Assembly: GCA_035649175.1 (NCBI GenBank) | Contig: DASRKB010000169.1 | Span: 61,889-125,888 of the forward strand | From: SCGC-AG-212-J23 sp035649175 | Lineage (GTDB): Bacteria; Pseudomonadota; Gammaproteobacteria; Burkholderiales; SG8-39 | DNA: 64,000 bases | Direction: 5' to 3' | Shown here: piece after piece, positions 41,474 through 51,655 of the stretch | How the letters are laid out: every line of letters begins with the position of its first letter | Numbering within the stretch: position 1 is the first letter of the stretch | Notes under the pieces: generated by a model | Database searches by the model: none | What the model was told of the DNA's origin: nothing | The model's input: the letters and a program-made list of their open reading frames with translations, nothing else | Program-made: the position numbers and the translations under genes

Positions 41474-42747
41474 GAGCGAGAAAGAGATCGGGGTCAGACC
41501 CCGAATTCTTCGACAGGCTGGAAGCGCGGCCAGCGGCGAAGCGGGAGGCTGCCCTCATGGCGGCGCTCCCTCGGCATATCGCGCACGCGAAGCGGCGCGC
41601 TGCCGGTTGGGCGAAGATCCTCCAGGGAATCGATCCGAGCAAGATCAAGTCGCGCAAGGCGCTTGCCACGCTGCCGGTCACGCGCAAGAGCGACCTGAAC
41701 GGCTTGCAGAAGGACATCCCGCCGCTCGGCGGCCTGAACGCCACGCCGGTCGAAAAGCTGGCGAAGCTCTTCGTCTCTCCCGGCCCGATCTACGAGCCGG
41801 AGGGCCGGGGCAAGGACTGGTGGCGCACCGCGCGCGGTCTGTTCGCCGGCGGGTTCCGCGCCGGAGACCGCGTGGCGAACACCTTCGCCTACCACTTCAC
41901 GCCGGCAGGCTCGATGCTCGAGTCGGGCGCGGCGGCGCTCGGGTGCGTGGTCGTGCCGACCGGGACCGGGCACACCGAGATCCAGGCCGCCGCGATCCGC
42001 GACCTGCGCCTGAACGCGTTCGTCGGCACGCCCTCGTTCCTCAAGCTGATCGTGGACAAGGCCGACGAGCTGAAGATCGATATCTCGTGCCTCGAGAAGG
42101 CGCAGGTTGGCGCCGAGTACCTGCCGCCGGCGCTGAGAAAGGCCATGCACGAACGCGGTATCCGCGTCTCCCAGTGCTACGCGAGCGCGGATCTCGGCCT
42201 CATGGCCTACGAGTCGCTCATGCCGGACGGGACCGTCAACGAGGGCATGATCCTCGACGAGGGCCTCATCCTCGAGATCGTGCGGCCGGGCACCGGCGAC
42301 CCGGTCGCCCCTGGCGAGGTGGGCGAAATCGTCATCACCAGCTTCAACCGGGACTATCCGCTCATCCGCTTCGGCACCGGGGACCTTTCCGCCGTGCTGC
42401 CGGGCCGCAGCCCGTGCGGGCGCACCAACACGCGCATCCGGGGCTGGATGGGCCGCGCCGACCAAAGCACCAAGGTGCGCGCCATGTTCGTCACGCCGCG
42501 CCAGGTCGAGGACGTGCGCCGCCGCCATCCCGAGATCCTCCGCGCCCGCCTCGTCGTCGAGGGCGAGGTGGGCAACGACCGCATGACGCTGAGCTGTGAG
42601 GTTTCCGGAAAACCTCCAGGCCTGAGCGAAGCGATCGTGGACTCGATCCGCGAGGTGACGAAACTGCGGGGCGGGGTCACCCTCGTCGACCCCGGCACTT
42701 TGCCCAACGACGGCAAGGTCATAGAGGACAAGAGGAAGTACGGCTAA
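41464..42747 (+). CDS. PaaK-like phenylacetate-CoA ligase family protein
   Basis: 427 residues from GTG 41464. The family's N-terminal helix EFFDRLEARPAAKREAALMA is present, followed by RKSDLNGLQKDIPPLGG. The ATP loop SSGTTGKP is missing; the equivalent reads LFVSPGPIYEPEGRGKDW. The C-terminal half retains DEGLILEIVRPGTGDPV and RIRGWMGRADQSTKV, and ends with GKVIEDKRKYG. A REP-like palindrome at 41488-41504 lies inside the first codons, so the start may have been reshaped by the repeat. It probably works on the CoA ester of the transported acid. Confidence 0.8.
   Translation: MAVRARKRSGSDPEFFDRLEARPAAKREAALMAALPRHIAHAKRRAAGWAKILQGIDPSKIKSRKALATLPVTRKSDLNGLQKDIPPLGGLNATPVEKLAKLFVSPGPIYEPEGRGKDWWRTARGLFAGGFRAGDRVANTFAYHFTPAGSMLESGAAALGCVVVPTGTGHTEIQAAAIRDLRLNAFVGTPSFLKLIVDKADELKIDISCLEKAQVGAEYLPPALRKAMHERGIRVSQCYASADLGLMAYESLMPDGTVNEGMILDEGLILEIVRPGTGDPVAPGEVGEIVITSFNRDYPLIRFGTGDLSAVLPGRSPCGRTNTRIRGWMGRADQSTKVRAMFVTPRQVEDVRRRHPEILRARLVVEGEVGNDRMTLSCEVSGKPPGLSEAIVDSIREVTKLRGGVTLVDPGTLPNDGKVIEDKRKYG
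41488..41504. repeat. REP-like palindrome inside the 5' end of the PaaK-like gene
   Basis: TCGGGGTC-A-GACCCCGA is the same core as the element at 32550-32574. It is translated as SGSDPE between a short lead and the conserved FFDRLEARP, so a repeat copy appears to supply the first residues of the protein. Confidence 0.75.
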
Positions 42748-42775
42748 GGAAACGCCGAAGAAGCAGCGTTTCGTC

Positions 42776-42837
42776 GTCCCCGCGAACGCGGGGACCCATG
42801 TTCTAGAGAAAAGTTGGGCCCCCGCCTGCGCGGGGGC
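42776..42837. repeat. Pair of inverted REP-like hairpins between convergent genes
   Basis: Hairpin A (42776-42795) is GTCCCCGCG, AA, CGCGGGGAC. Hairpin B (42818-42837) is GCCCCCGC, CTGC, GCGGGGGC. Outside them, ACCCA and TGGG show that B is an inverted relative of A. Together they resemble a bacterial interspersed mosaic element. They fill most of the 108-bp gap between the stops of the PaaK-like and isomerase genes and may act as a two-way terminator. Confidence 0.75.
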
Positions 42838-42855
42838 GACTGTTTCAGATCTTCC

Positions 42856-43473
42856 CTAGCTTTTCCGGGCCGCAGCGGCGGGTAGCGCGTCCAGCCTGCG
42901 CATCTCCTCGTTCCTAAGTACCCCGGGATCGCGGAGGAAGGCCTTCAGTAGCTCGATCGAATCCGCGCCCCAGAACACTTCCCCGTCGGCGACGAAGCTC
43001 GGCACGCCGAACACACCCCGCGCCGCCGCTTCCTCGGTGTTCTTGCGCAATACGTCCTTCACTTCCGCCAGCCGGGAGGCATCGACCTTCAGATCGGCGC
43101 AAAGCTTCGAGAAACGCGCGGGGTCGGTCGCATCCTCGCCGCGCATCCAGATCGATTCGAAAATTCGTTTGACCGCCTCCGGGCGGCTGTCGCACGCTAG
43201 GGCGAGGCGCAGGTGGTGCAGCGGGTTGAACGGGTGCGAGGCGGGGAAGCGGAAAGGAACGCCAAGCTCCTTGGCCCACCAGTGGCACCAGCGGTAGGTC
43301 CAGCGGCGCTTGGCCGGGATCTCTGCCGGGCCCTTCTGGCCGAAGTGGTTGAGCAGCCCGGCGAAAAGTACCGGCTTGTAGACGATCGGCGCGGGGATCT
43401 CGCGCAGCCGGTACAGGGCGATGTAGGAGTAGGGCGAGACGAAATCGAAGTACCACTCAACGGAGAGAGCCAT
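42856..43473 (-). CDS. 2-hydroxychromene-2-carboxylate isomerase-like (DsbA-fold) protein
   Basis: 205 residues. The opening VEWYFDFVSPYSYIALYRLR is the signature of HCCA isomerases, with Ser in place of the DsbA CxxC cysteines, and GVFGVPSFVADGEVFWGADS matches the glutathione-binding cis-Pro region. These kappa-class GST-like enzymes isomerise aromatic catabolic intermediates. Its ATG shares the CATG at 43471-43474 with the divergent crotonase. No sequence is left for conventional separate promoters. Confidence 0.9.
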   Translation of the reverse strand: MALSVEWYFDFVSPYSYIALYRLREIPAPIVYKPVLFAGLLNHFGQKGPAEIPAKRRWTYRWCHWWAKELGVPFRFPASHPFNPLHHLRLALACDSRPEAVKRIFESIWMRGEDATDPARFSKLCADLKVDASRLAEVKDVLRKNTEEAAARGVFGVPSFVADGEVFWGADSIELLKAFLRDPGVLRNEEMRRLDALPAAAARKS

Positions 43474-44275
43474 GGCGGTCCGAGTCGAAAAGAAGGGCAG
43501 GGTGTGGACGGTGATTCATTCGCGCGCCGAGGCGCGCAACGCGATGGATCCGGAGAGCGCGGATGCCCTGGTCGCCGCGTTCAGGAAGTTCGACCAGGAC
43601 CCCGATGCGGCCGTCGCGGTGCTCTGGGGCGAGGGCGGCACGTTCTGCGCGGGGTGGGACCTGAAATACGGCGCCTCGCTCCTCAATGATCTCTCTCAAA
43701 TTCATGAAATCGATTACCCATTGGAGGACCGGAAGGAGATCCCGCGCGGGCCGCTCGGACCGACGCGCCTGGAGCTCGACAAGCCGGTGATCGCCGCGGT
43801 AGCGGGGCCGGCGGTTGCCGGCGGGTTCGAGCTTGCCCTGTGGTGCGACGTGCGCGTGATGGAGCACTCGGCCTACTTCGGCGTGTACTGCCGGCGCTGG
43901 GGCGTGCCGCTCATCGACGGCGGCACCGTGCGACTGCCGCGCATCGTCGGCGTGGGCCGGGCGATGGAGATCATCCTCACCGGCCGCAAGGTGCCCTCTG
44001 ACGAGGCGCTGCGCATTGGCGCCTGCGAGCACGTCGTGCCGGACGGGACGTCGCGCGAGTTCGCCGAGGCCATGGCGCACGAGATCGCCCGCTTTCCGCA
44101 GGCTTGCACCCGCGCCGACCGGCGCTCGGTCTACGCCCAGCAAGGGCTCGGCCTGCGCGACGCGATGCGCAAGGAGTGGTACAACGGCATCCCCGCCTTC
44201 AAGGCCGAAGGCGCGGCGGGCGCTGCGCGCTTCTCATCGGGCAAGGGGCGGCACGGCAATTTCAGGGATATCTAG
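43472..44275 (+). CDS. Enoyl-CoA hydratase/isomerase (crotonase) family protein
   Basis: 267 residues. Oxyanion-hole segments GEGGTFCAGWDLKYGAS and AGPAVAGGFELALWCDVRV are clear. The active Glu region is replaced by RWGVPLIDGGTVRLPRIVG, more like the carnitinyl-CoA/aromatic crotonases than plain hydratase. Substrate not determined. The start is 43472, complementary to the isomerase start. The C-terminal 42 bp overlap the DUF1289 gene on the opposite strand. Confidence 0.88.
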   Translation: MAVRVEKKGRVWTVIHSRAEARNAMDPESADALVAAFRKFDQDPDAAVAVLWGEGGTFCAGWDLKYGASLLNDLSQIHEIDYPLEDRKEIPRGPLGPTRLELDKPVIAAVAGPAVAGGFELALWCDVRVMEHSAYFGVYCRRWGVPLIDGGTVRLPRIVGVGRAMEIILTGRKVPSDEALRIGACEHVVPDGTSREFAEAMAHEIARFPQACTRADRRSVYAQQGLGLRDAMRKEWYNGIPAFKAEGAAGAARFSSGKGRHGNFRDI

Positions 44276-44491
44276 CGTTTTCTTCCGCGCCTCGAGCCCG
44301 CTCATGATGCGGGTTCTTTCTTCTTCCGAGAGACTGCTCCAGCGCGCAATCTCGTCCAGCGTGCGCGCGCAGCCGAGGCAGACGCCCCGCTGCGGGTCCA
44401 TCTGGCAGACGTTGACGCAGGGCGACTTCAGATCTTGAGCGCCTTGTTGACCTTCGAGGAGGGCTCGCGGCCGAGGACGCCGCAAATCCAC
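44234..44491 (-). CDS. DUF1289 small protein (start uncertain)
   Basis: The conserved part is SPCVNVCQMDPQRGVCLGCA then RTLDEIARWSSLSEEERTRI, the DUF1289 Cys pattern, which probably binds a metal. No ATG is available; GTG 44491 or TTG 44485 would start inside the HMG-CoA lyase gene (overlap about 60 nt), and CTG nearer the conserved core is another option. It is the last gene of the leucine operon. Confidence 0.6.
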   Translation of the reverse strand: MDLRRPRPRALLEGQQGAQDLKSPCVNVCQMDPQRGVCLGCARTLDEIARWSSLSEEERTRIMSGLEARKKTLDIPEIAVPPLAR

Positions 44492-45357
44492 CGGCCGATG
44501 CCGACCAGCTTCTTCAGGTCCACCCCAGTCTCGACGCCGAGACCGTTCAGCATGTAGACCACATCCTCGGTCGCCACATTGCCGGAGGCGCCGGCTGCAT
44601 AAGGACAACCGCCGAGCCCGGCAACCGAGGCGTCGAAGGTCGCCACGCCGAGCTCGAGCGAGGCGTAGATGTTCGCGAGCGCTTGGCCATAGGTGTCGTG
44701 GTAGTGCCCGGCGAGGTGCTCGAGCGGCACGCGCGCCGCGCACGCCTCGATCATCGCCTTGGTCTTCCCCGGCGTGCCGACGCCGATGGTGTCGCCAAGG
44801 GACACTTCGTAGCATCCCATCTCGTGCAGCGCGGCCGCCACGTGGGCGACGCGCTCGGGCTTCACTTCGCCTTCATAGGGACAGCCCAGGACGCACGACA
44901 CATAGCCTCTCGCCCGAATCCCGTCTTTGACAGCAGCTTCGACCACCGGCCGAAAGCGCTCGAGCGACTCGGCGACCGAGCAGTTGATGTTCTTCTTCGA
45001 AAAGGCTTCCGAAGCGGCCCCGAACACCGCGATCTCCGTCGCCCCCGCGGCGCGCGCCGCCTCGAATCCCTTGAGGTTGGGCGTGAGCACGGGGTAGGAG
45101 ACGCCGGGTCTTCGCCGTATGCGCTCGAGCACCTCGGTATGGTCGGCCATCTGCGGCACCCACTTCGGCGACACGAAAGCGGTGGCCTCTACCGCCGGGA
45201 GGCCGGCGTCCGCGAGCCGCTCGATCAGCTCGACCTTGACCGCGGTCGGCAGCTCGCCCGGCTCGTTCTGCAGCCCGTCACGCGGGCCGACTTCCACCAG
45301 CCGAACGGAACCAGGGACAGACCACGTTTTCTTTGCTGCCTGCGTTGTCGTCGTCAT
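44428..45357 (-). CDS. mvaB (liuE): Hydroxymethylglutaryl-CoA lyase
   Basis: 309 residues. HMG-CoA lyase signatures: VEVGPRDGLQNEPGE, FVSPKWVPQMAD, SCVLGCPYEGEV, SLGDTIGVGTPG and GLGGCPYAAGASGNVATED with the catalytic Cys. It cleaves HMG-CoA into acetoacetate and acetyl-CoA, the last step of leucine breakdown. The first 16 residues (TTTTQAAKKTWSVPG) do not resemble family starts; they come from a repeat that flanks the gene start (45312-45381). The gene is the end of the liu operon. Confidence 0.94.
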   Translation of the reverse strand: MTTTTQAAKKTWSVPGSVRLVEVGPRDGLQNEPGELPTAVKVELIERLADAGLPAVEATAFVSPKWVPQMADHTEVLERIRRRPGVSYPVLTPNLKGFEAARAAGATEIAVFGAASEAFSKKNINCSVAESLERFRPVVEAAVKDGIRARGYVSCVLGCPYEGEVKPERVAHVAAALHEMGCYEVSLGDTIGVGTPGKTKAMIEACAARVPLEHLAGHYHDTYGQALANIYASLELGVATFDASVAGLGGCPYAAGASGNVATEDVVYMLNGLGVETGVDLKKLVGIGRWICGVLGREPSSKVNKALKI

Positions 45358-45381
45358 CGTGAAAAAGGTGGTCTGTCCCTG
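45312..45381. repeat. Inverted repeat flanking the HMG-CoA lyase start
   Basis: CAGGGACAGACCAC (45312-45325) and its exact complement GTGGTCTGTCCCTG (45368-45381) form 14-bp arms around 42 bp that contain the lyase ATG. The left arm is translated as WSVPG. Similar GGGACAGACC elements occur widely in betaproteobacteria as mobile-like intergenic repeats. The right arm lies in the 36-bp gap to the liuD stop. Confidence 0.75.
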
Positions 45382-45393
45382 ATTGTTGGGTCG

Positions 45394-47336
<1,943 letters not shown>

Positions 47337-47355
<19 letters not shown>

Positions 47356-48119
47356 CAGCCGGGCTTGCGCTTGTCGAGGAAGGATCCGATGCCCTCGCGC
47401 CCTTCGGTAGAGACACGGATCTCGGCGATGCGGCGCGCCGTGTCAGCCATCAAGGCGTCGTCGATGGTACGGCCCGAAACGGCGCGGATGAGGTCCTTGA
47501 TGTTCTTGTGGGCTTCCGGACCGCCAGCGAGCAGGTGCCCGACGAGTCCGTCAATCGCCGCATCGAGCTCCGCGGCGGGTACGAGCAGGGACAGCATGCC
47601 GATGCGCAGCGCTTCCTCCGCTCCGAAGACCTCGGCGGTGAGGAAGTAGCGGTGCGCGGCACGCTCGCCGATCGCCCGGATCACATAGGGGCTGATGGTC
47701 GCCGGCGAGAGGCCGAGCTTCGCCTCCGAGAAGCAGAACTTCGCCTCCGGCGCGCCGACCGCAACATCGCAGGCAGCCACCAGCCCGGTGCCGCCGGCGA
47801 ACGCCGGCCCATGCACCCGCGCGATGGTGGGCTGGGGCAACCGGTCGAGCGCCGAAAGCATCTCTGCGAGCGCCGTGGCGTCGTCGAGGTTTTCCTCATG
47901 GCTGTATTGCGCCATGCGCTTCATCCAGTTGAGATCCGCGCCTGCGCAGAACGCCGGCCCGTTGCCCGCGAGCACCACGACGCGGACGGATGGATCTTTC
48001 CTGATCTCATGGAACGTCTTCTTCAGCGAACCGATCAGCGCGTCGTCGAACGCGTTGCGCACCTGTGGACGGTCGAGCGTCACCCGTGCCACGCCGCTCG
48101 CGATGTCGAGCTTCAGCAT
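47337..48119 (-). CDS. liuC: Methylglutaconyl-CoA hydratase
   Basis: 260 residues from ATG 48119. Crotonase fold with GNGPAFCAGADLNWMKRM and HGPAFAGGTGLVAACDVAV, plus FCFSEAKLGLSPATISPYVI, which holds the catalytic Glu. In a liu operon it hydrates 3-methylglutaconyl-CoA to HMG-CoA. Specificity is inferred from location between liuB and liuD. Its start overlaps the OsmC stop by 7 nt. Confidence 0.9.
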
Positions 48120-48553
48120 GGCTCCACCCGGACGTCGGTCTTCACCGAGTTGGCGATGAAGCACTTCTCGTGCGCCTTCTCGTGGAGCGCGAGGTGCTCC
48201 TCGCGCGTCGGCGTCTTGCCGGAGAACGTCACGGCTGGCCGCAGGGTCACGCGCGACATCCAGGTCTTGTCGAGAACACCCACCGCGTCGTCGACATAGC
48301 GCTCGACGACGTAGCCGGCTCGGCAGGCGATGTGCAGGAACCAGAGCATATGGCAGGAGGATAGCGCGGCGACAAATGCCTGCTCGGGGTCGACGCCTGG
48401 GGCCTGAGGGACAGTCGAGGGAATGTTCCCCGGTGCTGCATTTCCCTGAAGTACCAATCCATCGTGAAACCGGACGCGGTGGCTGCGCGAGTAGGTCTCG
48501 TAGCGGAACTCGCCCGAGCGCTGCCATTCCACGGTGGCGCGGTGCTCGGACAC
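48113..48553 (-). CDS. OsmC-family protein in the leucine operon
   Basis: 146 residues. Both OsmC cysteines are in place (ALSSCHMLWFLHIA and HEKCFIANSVKTDV), so it could be a thiol peroxidase for organic hydroperoxides. It lies between liuB (2-bp gap) and liuC (7-nt overlap) in the same operon. Why a peroxidase would be made with leucine enzymes is unclear; acyl-CoA dehydrogenase side reactions produce peroxide, which is inference. Confidence 0.85.
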   Translation of the reverse strand: MSEHRATVEWQRSGEFRYETYSRSHRVRFHDGLVLQGNAAPGNIPSTVPQAPGVDPEQAFVAALSSCHMLWFLHIACRAGYVVERYVDDAVGVLDKTWMSRVTLRPAVTFSGKTPTREEHLALHEKAHEKCFIANSVKTDVRVEPC

Positions 48554-48555
48554 GG

Positions 48556-50142
48556 CTACATGCGGAAGACGCCGAAGCGCGTCTTTTCGACCGGGGCGTT
48601 GAGCGCCGCGGAAAGCGCGAGTCCGAGCAGGCGGCGCGTGTCCGCGGGATCAATCACGCCGTCGTCCCATAGCCGCGCGCTCGCGTAGTAAGGATGCCCT
48701 TGCCGCTCGTACTGCTCACGGATCGGGCTCTTGAAGGCCTCCTCCTCATCCCGGGACTTGAAGGTCCCGCGTACGGTGGCGAGCACGGAGGCGGCCTGCT
48801 CGCCGCCCATGATGGAAATTCTGGCGTTGGGCCACATCCAGAGGAAGCGGGGACCGTAAGCCCGGCCGCACATGCCGTAGTTTCCGGCGCCGAAGGAGCC
48901 GCCGATGATCACGGTAAGCTTTGGCACGCCCGCCGTAGCCACCGCGGTCACCATCTTCGCGCCGTCCTTGGCGATGCCGCCGGCCTCGTACTTCTTGCCC
49001 ACCATGTAGCCGGTGATGTTCTGCAGGAAGAGCAGCGGGATGCCCCGTTGCGCCGCGAGCTCGATGAAGTGTGCCGCCTTGAGCGAGGACTCGGAAAACA
49101 AGATGCCGTTATTCGCGAGGATGCCGACCGGATAGCCGTGCAGCCGCGCGAACCCTGTGACAAGCGTCGTGCCGTAGTTCTGCTTGAACTCGTCGAGCTC
49201 CGAGCCGTCGACGAGCCGCGCGATGATCTCGCGCACGTCGTAGGGCTTGCGCGGGTCTGCCGGGATCACGCCATAGAGCTCCTGCGCGGCGTAGAGCGGC
49301 TCGCGCGGCTCGCGCACATCCAGGGCGACCGATTTCACCGAATTGAGATTCGAGATGATCTTCCGCACGATTGCGAGCGCGTGCTCTTCGTTCTGCGCGT
49401 AGTGGTCGGCGACACCCGAGACGCGCGTGTGGACCTCGGCGCCGCCCAGCTCCTCGGCGGTGACGACTTCGCCCGTCGCCGCTTTCACGAGCGGCGGGCC
49501 GCCGAGGAATATCGTGCCCTGACCGCGCACGATGACCGTCTCGTCGGACATGGCCGGAACGTAGGCGCCGCCCGCGGTGCACGAGCCCATGACGCAGGCA
49601 ATCTGCGGGATGCCGGCCGCCGACAGGTTTGCGATGTTGTAGAAGATGCGCCCGAAGTGCTCCCGGTCGGGAAAGACGTTGTCCTGCTCCGGCAGGTAGC
49701 CGCCGCCGGAGTCGACGAGGTAGATGCACGGCAGCCTGTTCTGCGCGGCGACTTCCTGCGCGCGCAGGTGCTTCTTCACCGTCATCGGGTAGTAGGTGCC
49801 GCCCTTGATGGTGGCGTCGTTTGCTACGACGACGCACTCGCGCCCGGACACGCGCCCGATGCCGCAGATGATCGACGCCGAGTGCACGTCCCCGCTGTAC
49901 ATGCCCCAGCCTGCGAGCTGGCCGATCTCGAGGAAAGGCGAGCCGGGATCGAGCAGATTGCGCACGCGCTCGCGCGGCAGCATCTTGCCGCGCGAGAGAT
50001 GCTTCTCGCGCGCGGCCTTGTCTCCGCCCTGAGTCACGACCGAGACCTTCTCCTTCAGGTCGGAGACGAGTTCGCTCATGCGCTCGGCGTTGGTGCGGAA
50101 CTCCGCCGAGCGGGGGTTGAGCTGAGAAGAAATCGCGCTCAC
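48556..50142 (-). CDS. liuB: 3-methylcrotonyl-CoA carboxylase, carboxyltransferase subunit
   Basis: 528 residues from GTG 50142. Carboxyltransferase motifs SRGKMLPRERVRNLLDPGSP, GSCTAGGAYVPAMSDE, GTIFLGGPPLVKAATGE and GGSFGAGNYGMCGRAYGPR. It transfers CO2 from biotin on LiuD to 3-methylcrotonyl-CoA. Its first codon overlaps the stop of the acyl-CoA dehydrogenase upstream. Confidence 0.95.
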   Translation of the reverse strand: MSAISSQLNPRSAEFRTNAERMSELVSDLKEKVSVVTQGGDKAAREKHLSRGKMLPRERVRNLLDPGSPFLEIGQLAGWGMYSGDVHSASIICGIGRVSGRECVVVANDATIKGGTYYPMTVKKHLRAQEVAAQNRLPCIYLVDSGGGYLPEQDNVFPDREHFGRIFYNIANLSAAGIPQIACVMGSCTAGGAYVPAMSDETVIVRGQGTIFLGGPPLVKAATGEVVTAEELGGAEVHTRVSGVADHYAQNEEHALAIVRKIISNLNSVKSVALDVREPREPLYAAQELYGVIPADPRKPYDVREIIARLVDGSELDEFKQNYGTTLVTGFARLHGYPVGILANNGILFSESSLKAAHFIELAAQRGIPLLFLQNITGYMVGKKYEAGGIAKDGAKMVTAVATAGVPKLTVIIGGSFGAGNYGMCGRAYGPRFLWMWPNARISIMGGEQAASVLATVRGTFKSRDEEEAFKSPIREQYERQGHPYYASARLWDDGVIDPADTRRLLGLALSAALNAPVEKTRFGVFRM

Positions 50143-51263
50143 CCGACCAGCGCCCGCCCGATCACCATGCGCTGGATGTCGTTCGCGCCCTCGTAGATCT
50201 TCGTCACTCGCACGTCGCGCCAGAGCCGCTCCACCGGAAAGTCCTCTACGTAGCCGTAGCCGCCGTGGATCTGGATCGCGTCCGAGCAGACCTTCTCGGC
50301 GATCTCGGAGGCGAAAAGCTTCGCCATGGAGGCCTCCTTGAGGCAGGGCTCGCCTGCGTCGCGCAGGCTCGCTGCGTGAAGGTAGAGCTGGCGTGCAGCC
50401 TCCACCCGCGTCGCCATGTCTGCCAGGCAGAAGCTCACCGCCTGGTGCTCGGCGAGCACCTTGCCCATGCTCTTGCGCTCGCGCGCGTACGCGATGGCCG
50501 CCTCGAGCGCGGCGCGCGCCACGCCGGTCGCTTGCGCCGCGACGTTGATGCGGCCGGACTCGAGATTCGCGAGCGCGATGCGGTAGCCCGCGCCTTCCTG
50601 GGCGAGCAGGTAGTCCGCCGGGACCTTGCAGTTCTCGAGCACGATCTGCGCCGTGTCGGAGGCGCGCTGGCCGGTCTTATCTTCGATGCGCGCCACCACG
50701 TAGCCCGGCGTCTTGGTCGGCACGAGGAAGGCGCTGATGCCCTTCTTGCCCGCGCTCTTGTCCGTCACGGCGAAAACGACCGCGACGTCAGCGGTCTTGC
50801 CTGAGGTGATGAACTGCTTCACGCCATTCAGTACGTAGTGTCCCCCCTGCCTCTCGGCGCGCGTGGTGATGGCGGAGGCGTCCGAACCGGCCTGGGGTTC
50901 GGTCAGCGCAAAAGCGCCGAGGCCTTCTCCTGAGCAGAGCTTCTTGAGGTGAAGTGCTTTCTGGGCGTCATTCCCATAGCCGGCAATGATGCCGGCGACG
51001 AGGTTGTTTACCATCACGATGGTGCAGGTAGCGCAGTCGCCGGCGGCAATCTCTTCGCAGGCGACCGCGAGAGCCGTGTAGCCGAGGCCCGCACCGCCCC
51101 ACTGCTCCGGGATCGCCACGGCGTAGAGCCCCAGGCCGGCGATGCCCTGCAGCGCCTCGCGCGGGAACGCCTTCTCGCGATCCCAGCGCGCGGCGTGCGG
51201 CGCAAGCTGCTCGCGCGCGAAGCGTCGTACCGCTTCGCGGATCTCCTCAGCCGGGGCGGACAT
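50139..51263 (-). CDS. Acyl-CoA dehydrogenase (short/branched-chain type)
   Basis: 374 residues from ATG 51263. FAD-linked family: GAFALTEPQAGSDASAI, GVKQFITSG, and C-terminal YEGANDIQRMVIGRAL where the usual catalytic Glu of short-chain enzymes is (YEG). It differs from LiuA, whose catalytic Glu is in helix G. It may oxidise 2-methylbutyryl- or isobutyryl-CoA in parallel. It overlaps the thioesterase stop by 17 nt. Confidence 0.9.
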   Translation of the reverse strand: MSAPAEEIREAVRRFAREQLAPHAARWDREKAFPREALQGIAGLGLYAVAIPEQWGGAGLGYTALAVACEEIAAGDCATCTIVMVNNLVAGIIAGYGNDAQKALHLKKLCSGEGLGAFALTEPQAGSDASAITTRAERQGGHYVLNGVKQFITSGKTADVAVVFAVTDKSAGKKGISAFLVPTKTPGYVVARIEDKTGQRASDTAQIVLENCKVPADYLLAQEGAGYRIALANLESGRINVAAQATGVARAALEAAIAYARERKSMGKVLAEHQAVSFCLADMATRVEAARQLYLHAASLRDAGEPCLKEASMAKLFASEIAEKVCSDAIQIHGGYGYVEDFPVERLWRDVRVTKIYEGANDIQRMVIGRALVG

Positions 51264-51642
51264 AGGTGAGCGTGTGGTGGCTGTAGAGTCCGCCGCGCTT
51301 CCCGTGGCATTCCGCCACGCCGTAAATGCGTCGGCGGCCGAGGTTGAGGATGGTCGCGCTGCAGAACACGTGCTCGCCCTTCGCCGGGGCGAGGAAGGCG
51401 GTGTTGAGCTCGGAAGTAAGCGCGTCGCTTTCGATGCCGATCTTCGCCTTGATCGCAAGCCACATCGCGCAGTCGGCTGCGGCTACGAGCGCCGGGCCGT
51501 TGATGATGCCCCCCGGGCGCTCGAGCGCCGCCCGGTGCGGAAGCTCGATGGTGCACTTCCCCCTTCCGGCCGAGACCACCCGGAAGCCGTAGTGACGGAT
51601 GAAGCGCGAGCGGTCGAGAAGTGCCTGCAGTTGCTTTCTCAA
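51247..51642 (-). CDS. Hotdog-fold PaaI-like thioesterase
   Basis: 131 residues, apparently from TTG 51642 (no ATG is near). The hotdog pattern is GGIINGPALVAAADCAMWLA and ELNTAFLAPAKGEHVFCSAT. It should hydrolyse an acyl-CoA, releasing CoA if intermediates build up. A second such protein is at 55051. The start is uncertain because of the rare initiation codon. Confidence 0.8.
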   Translation of the reverse strand: MRKQLQALLDRSRFIRHYGFRVVSAGRGKCTIELPHRAALERPGGIINGPALVAAADCAMWLAIKAKIGIESDALTSELNTAFLAPAKGEHVFCSATILNLGRRRIYGVAECHGKRGGLYSHHTLTYVRPG

Positions 51643-51655
51643 GCCGGTGCCTTCT

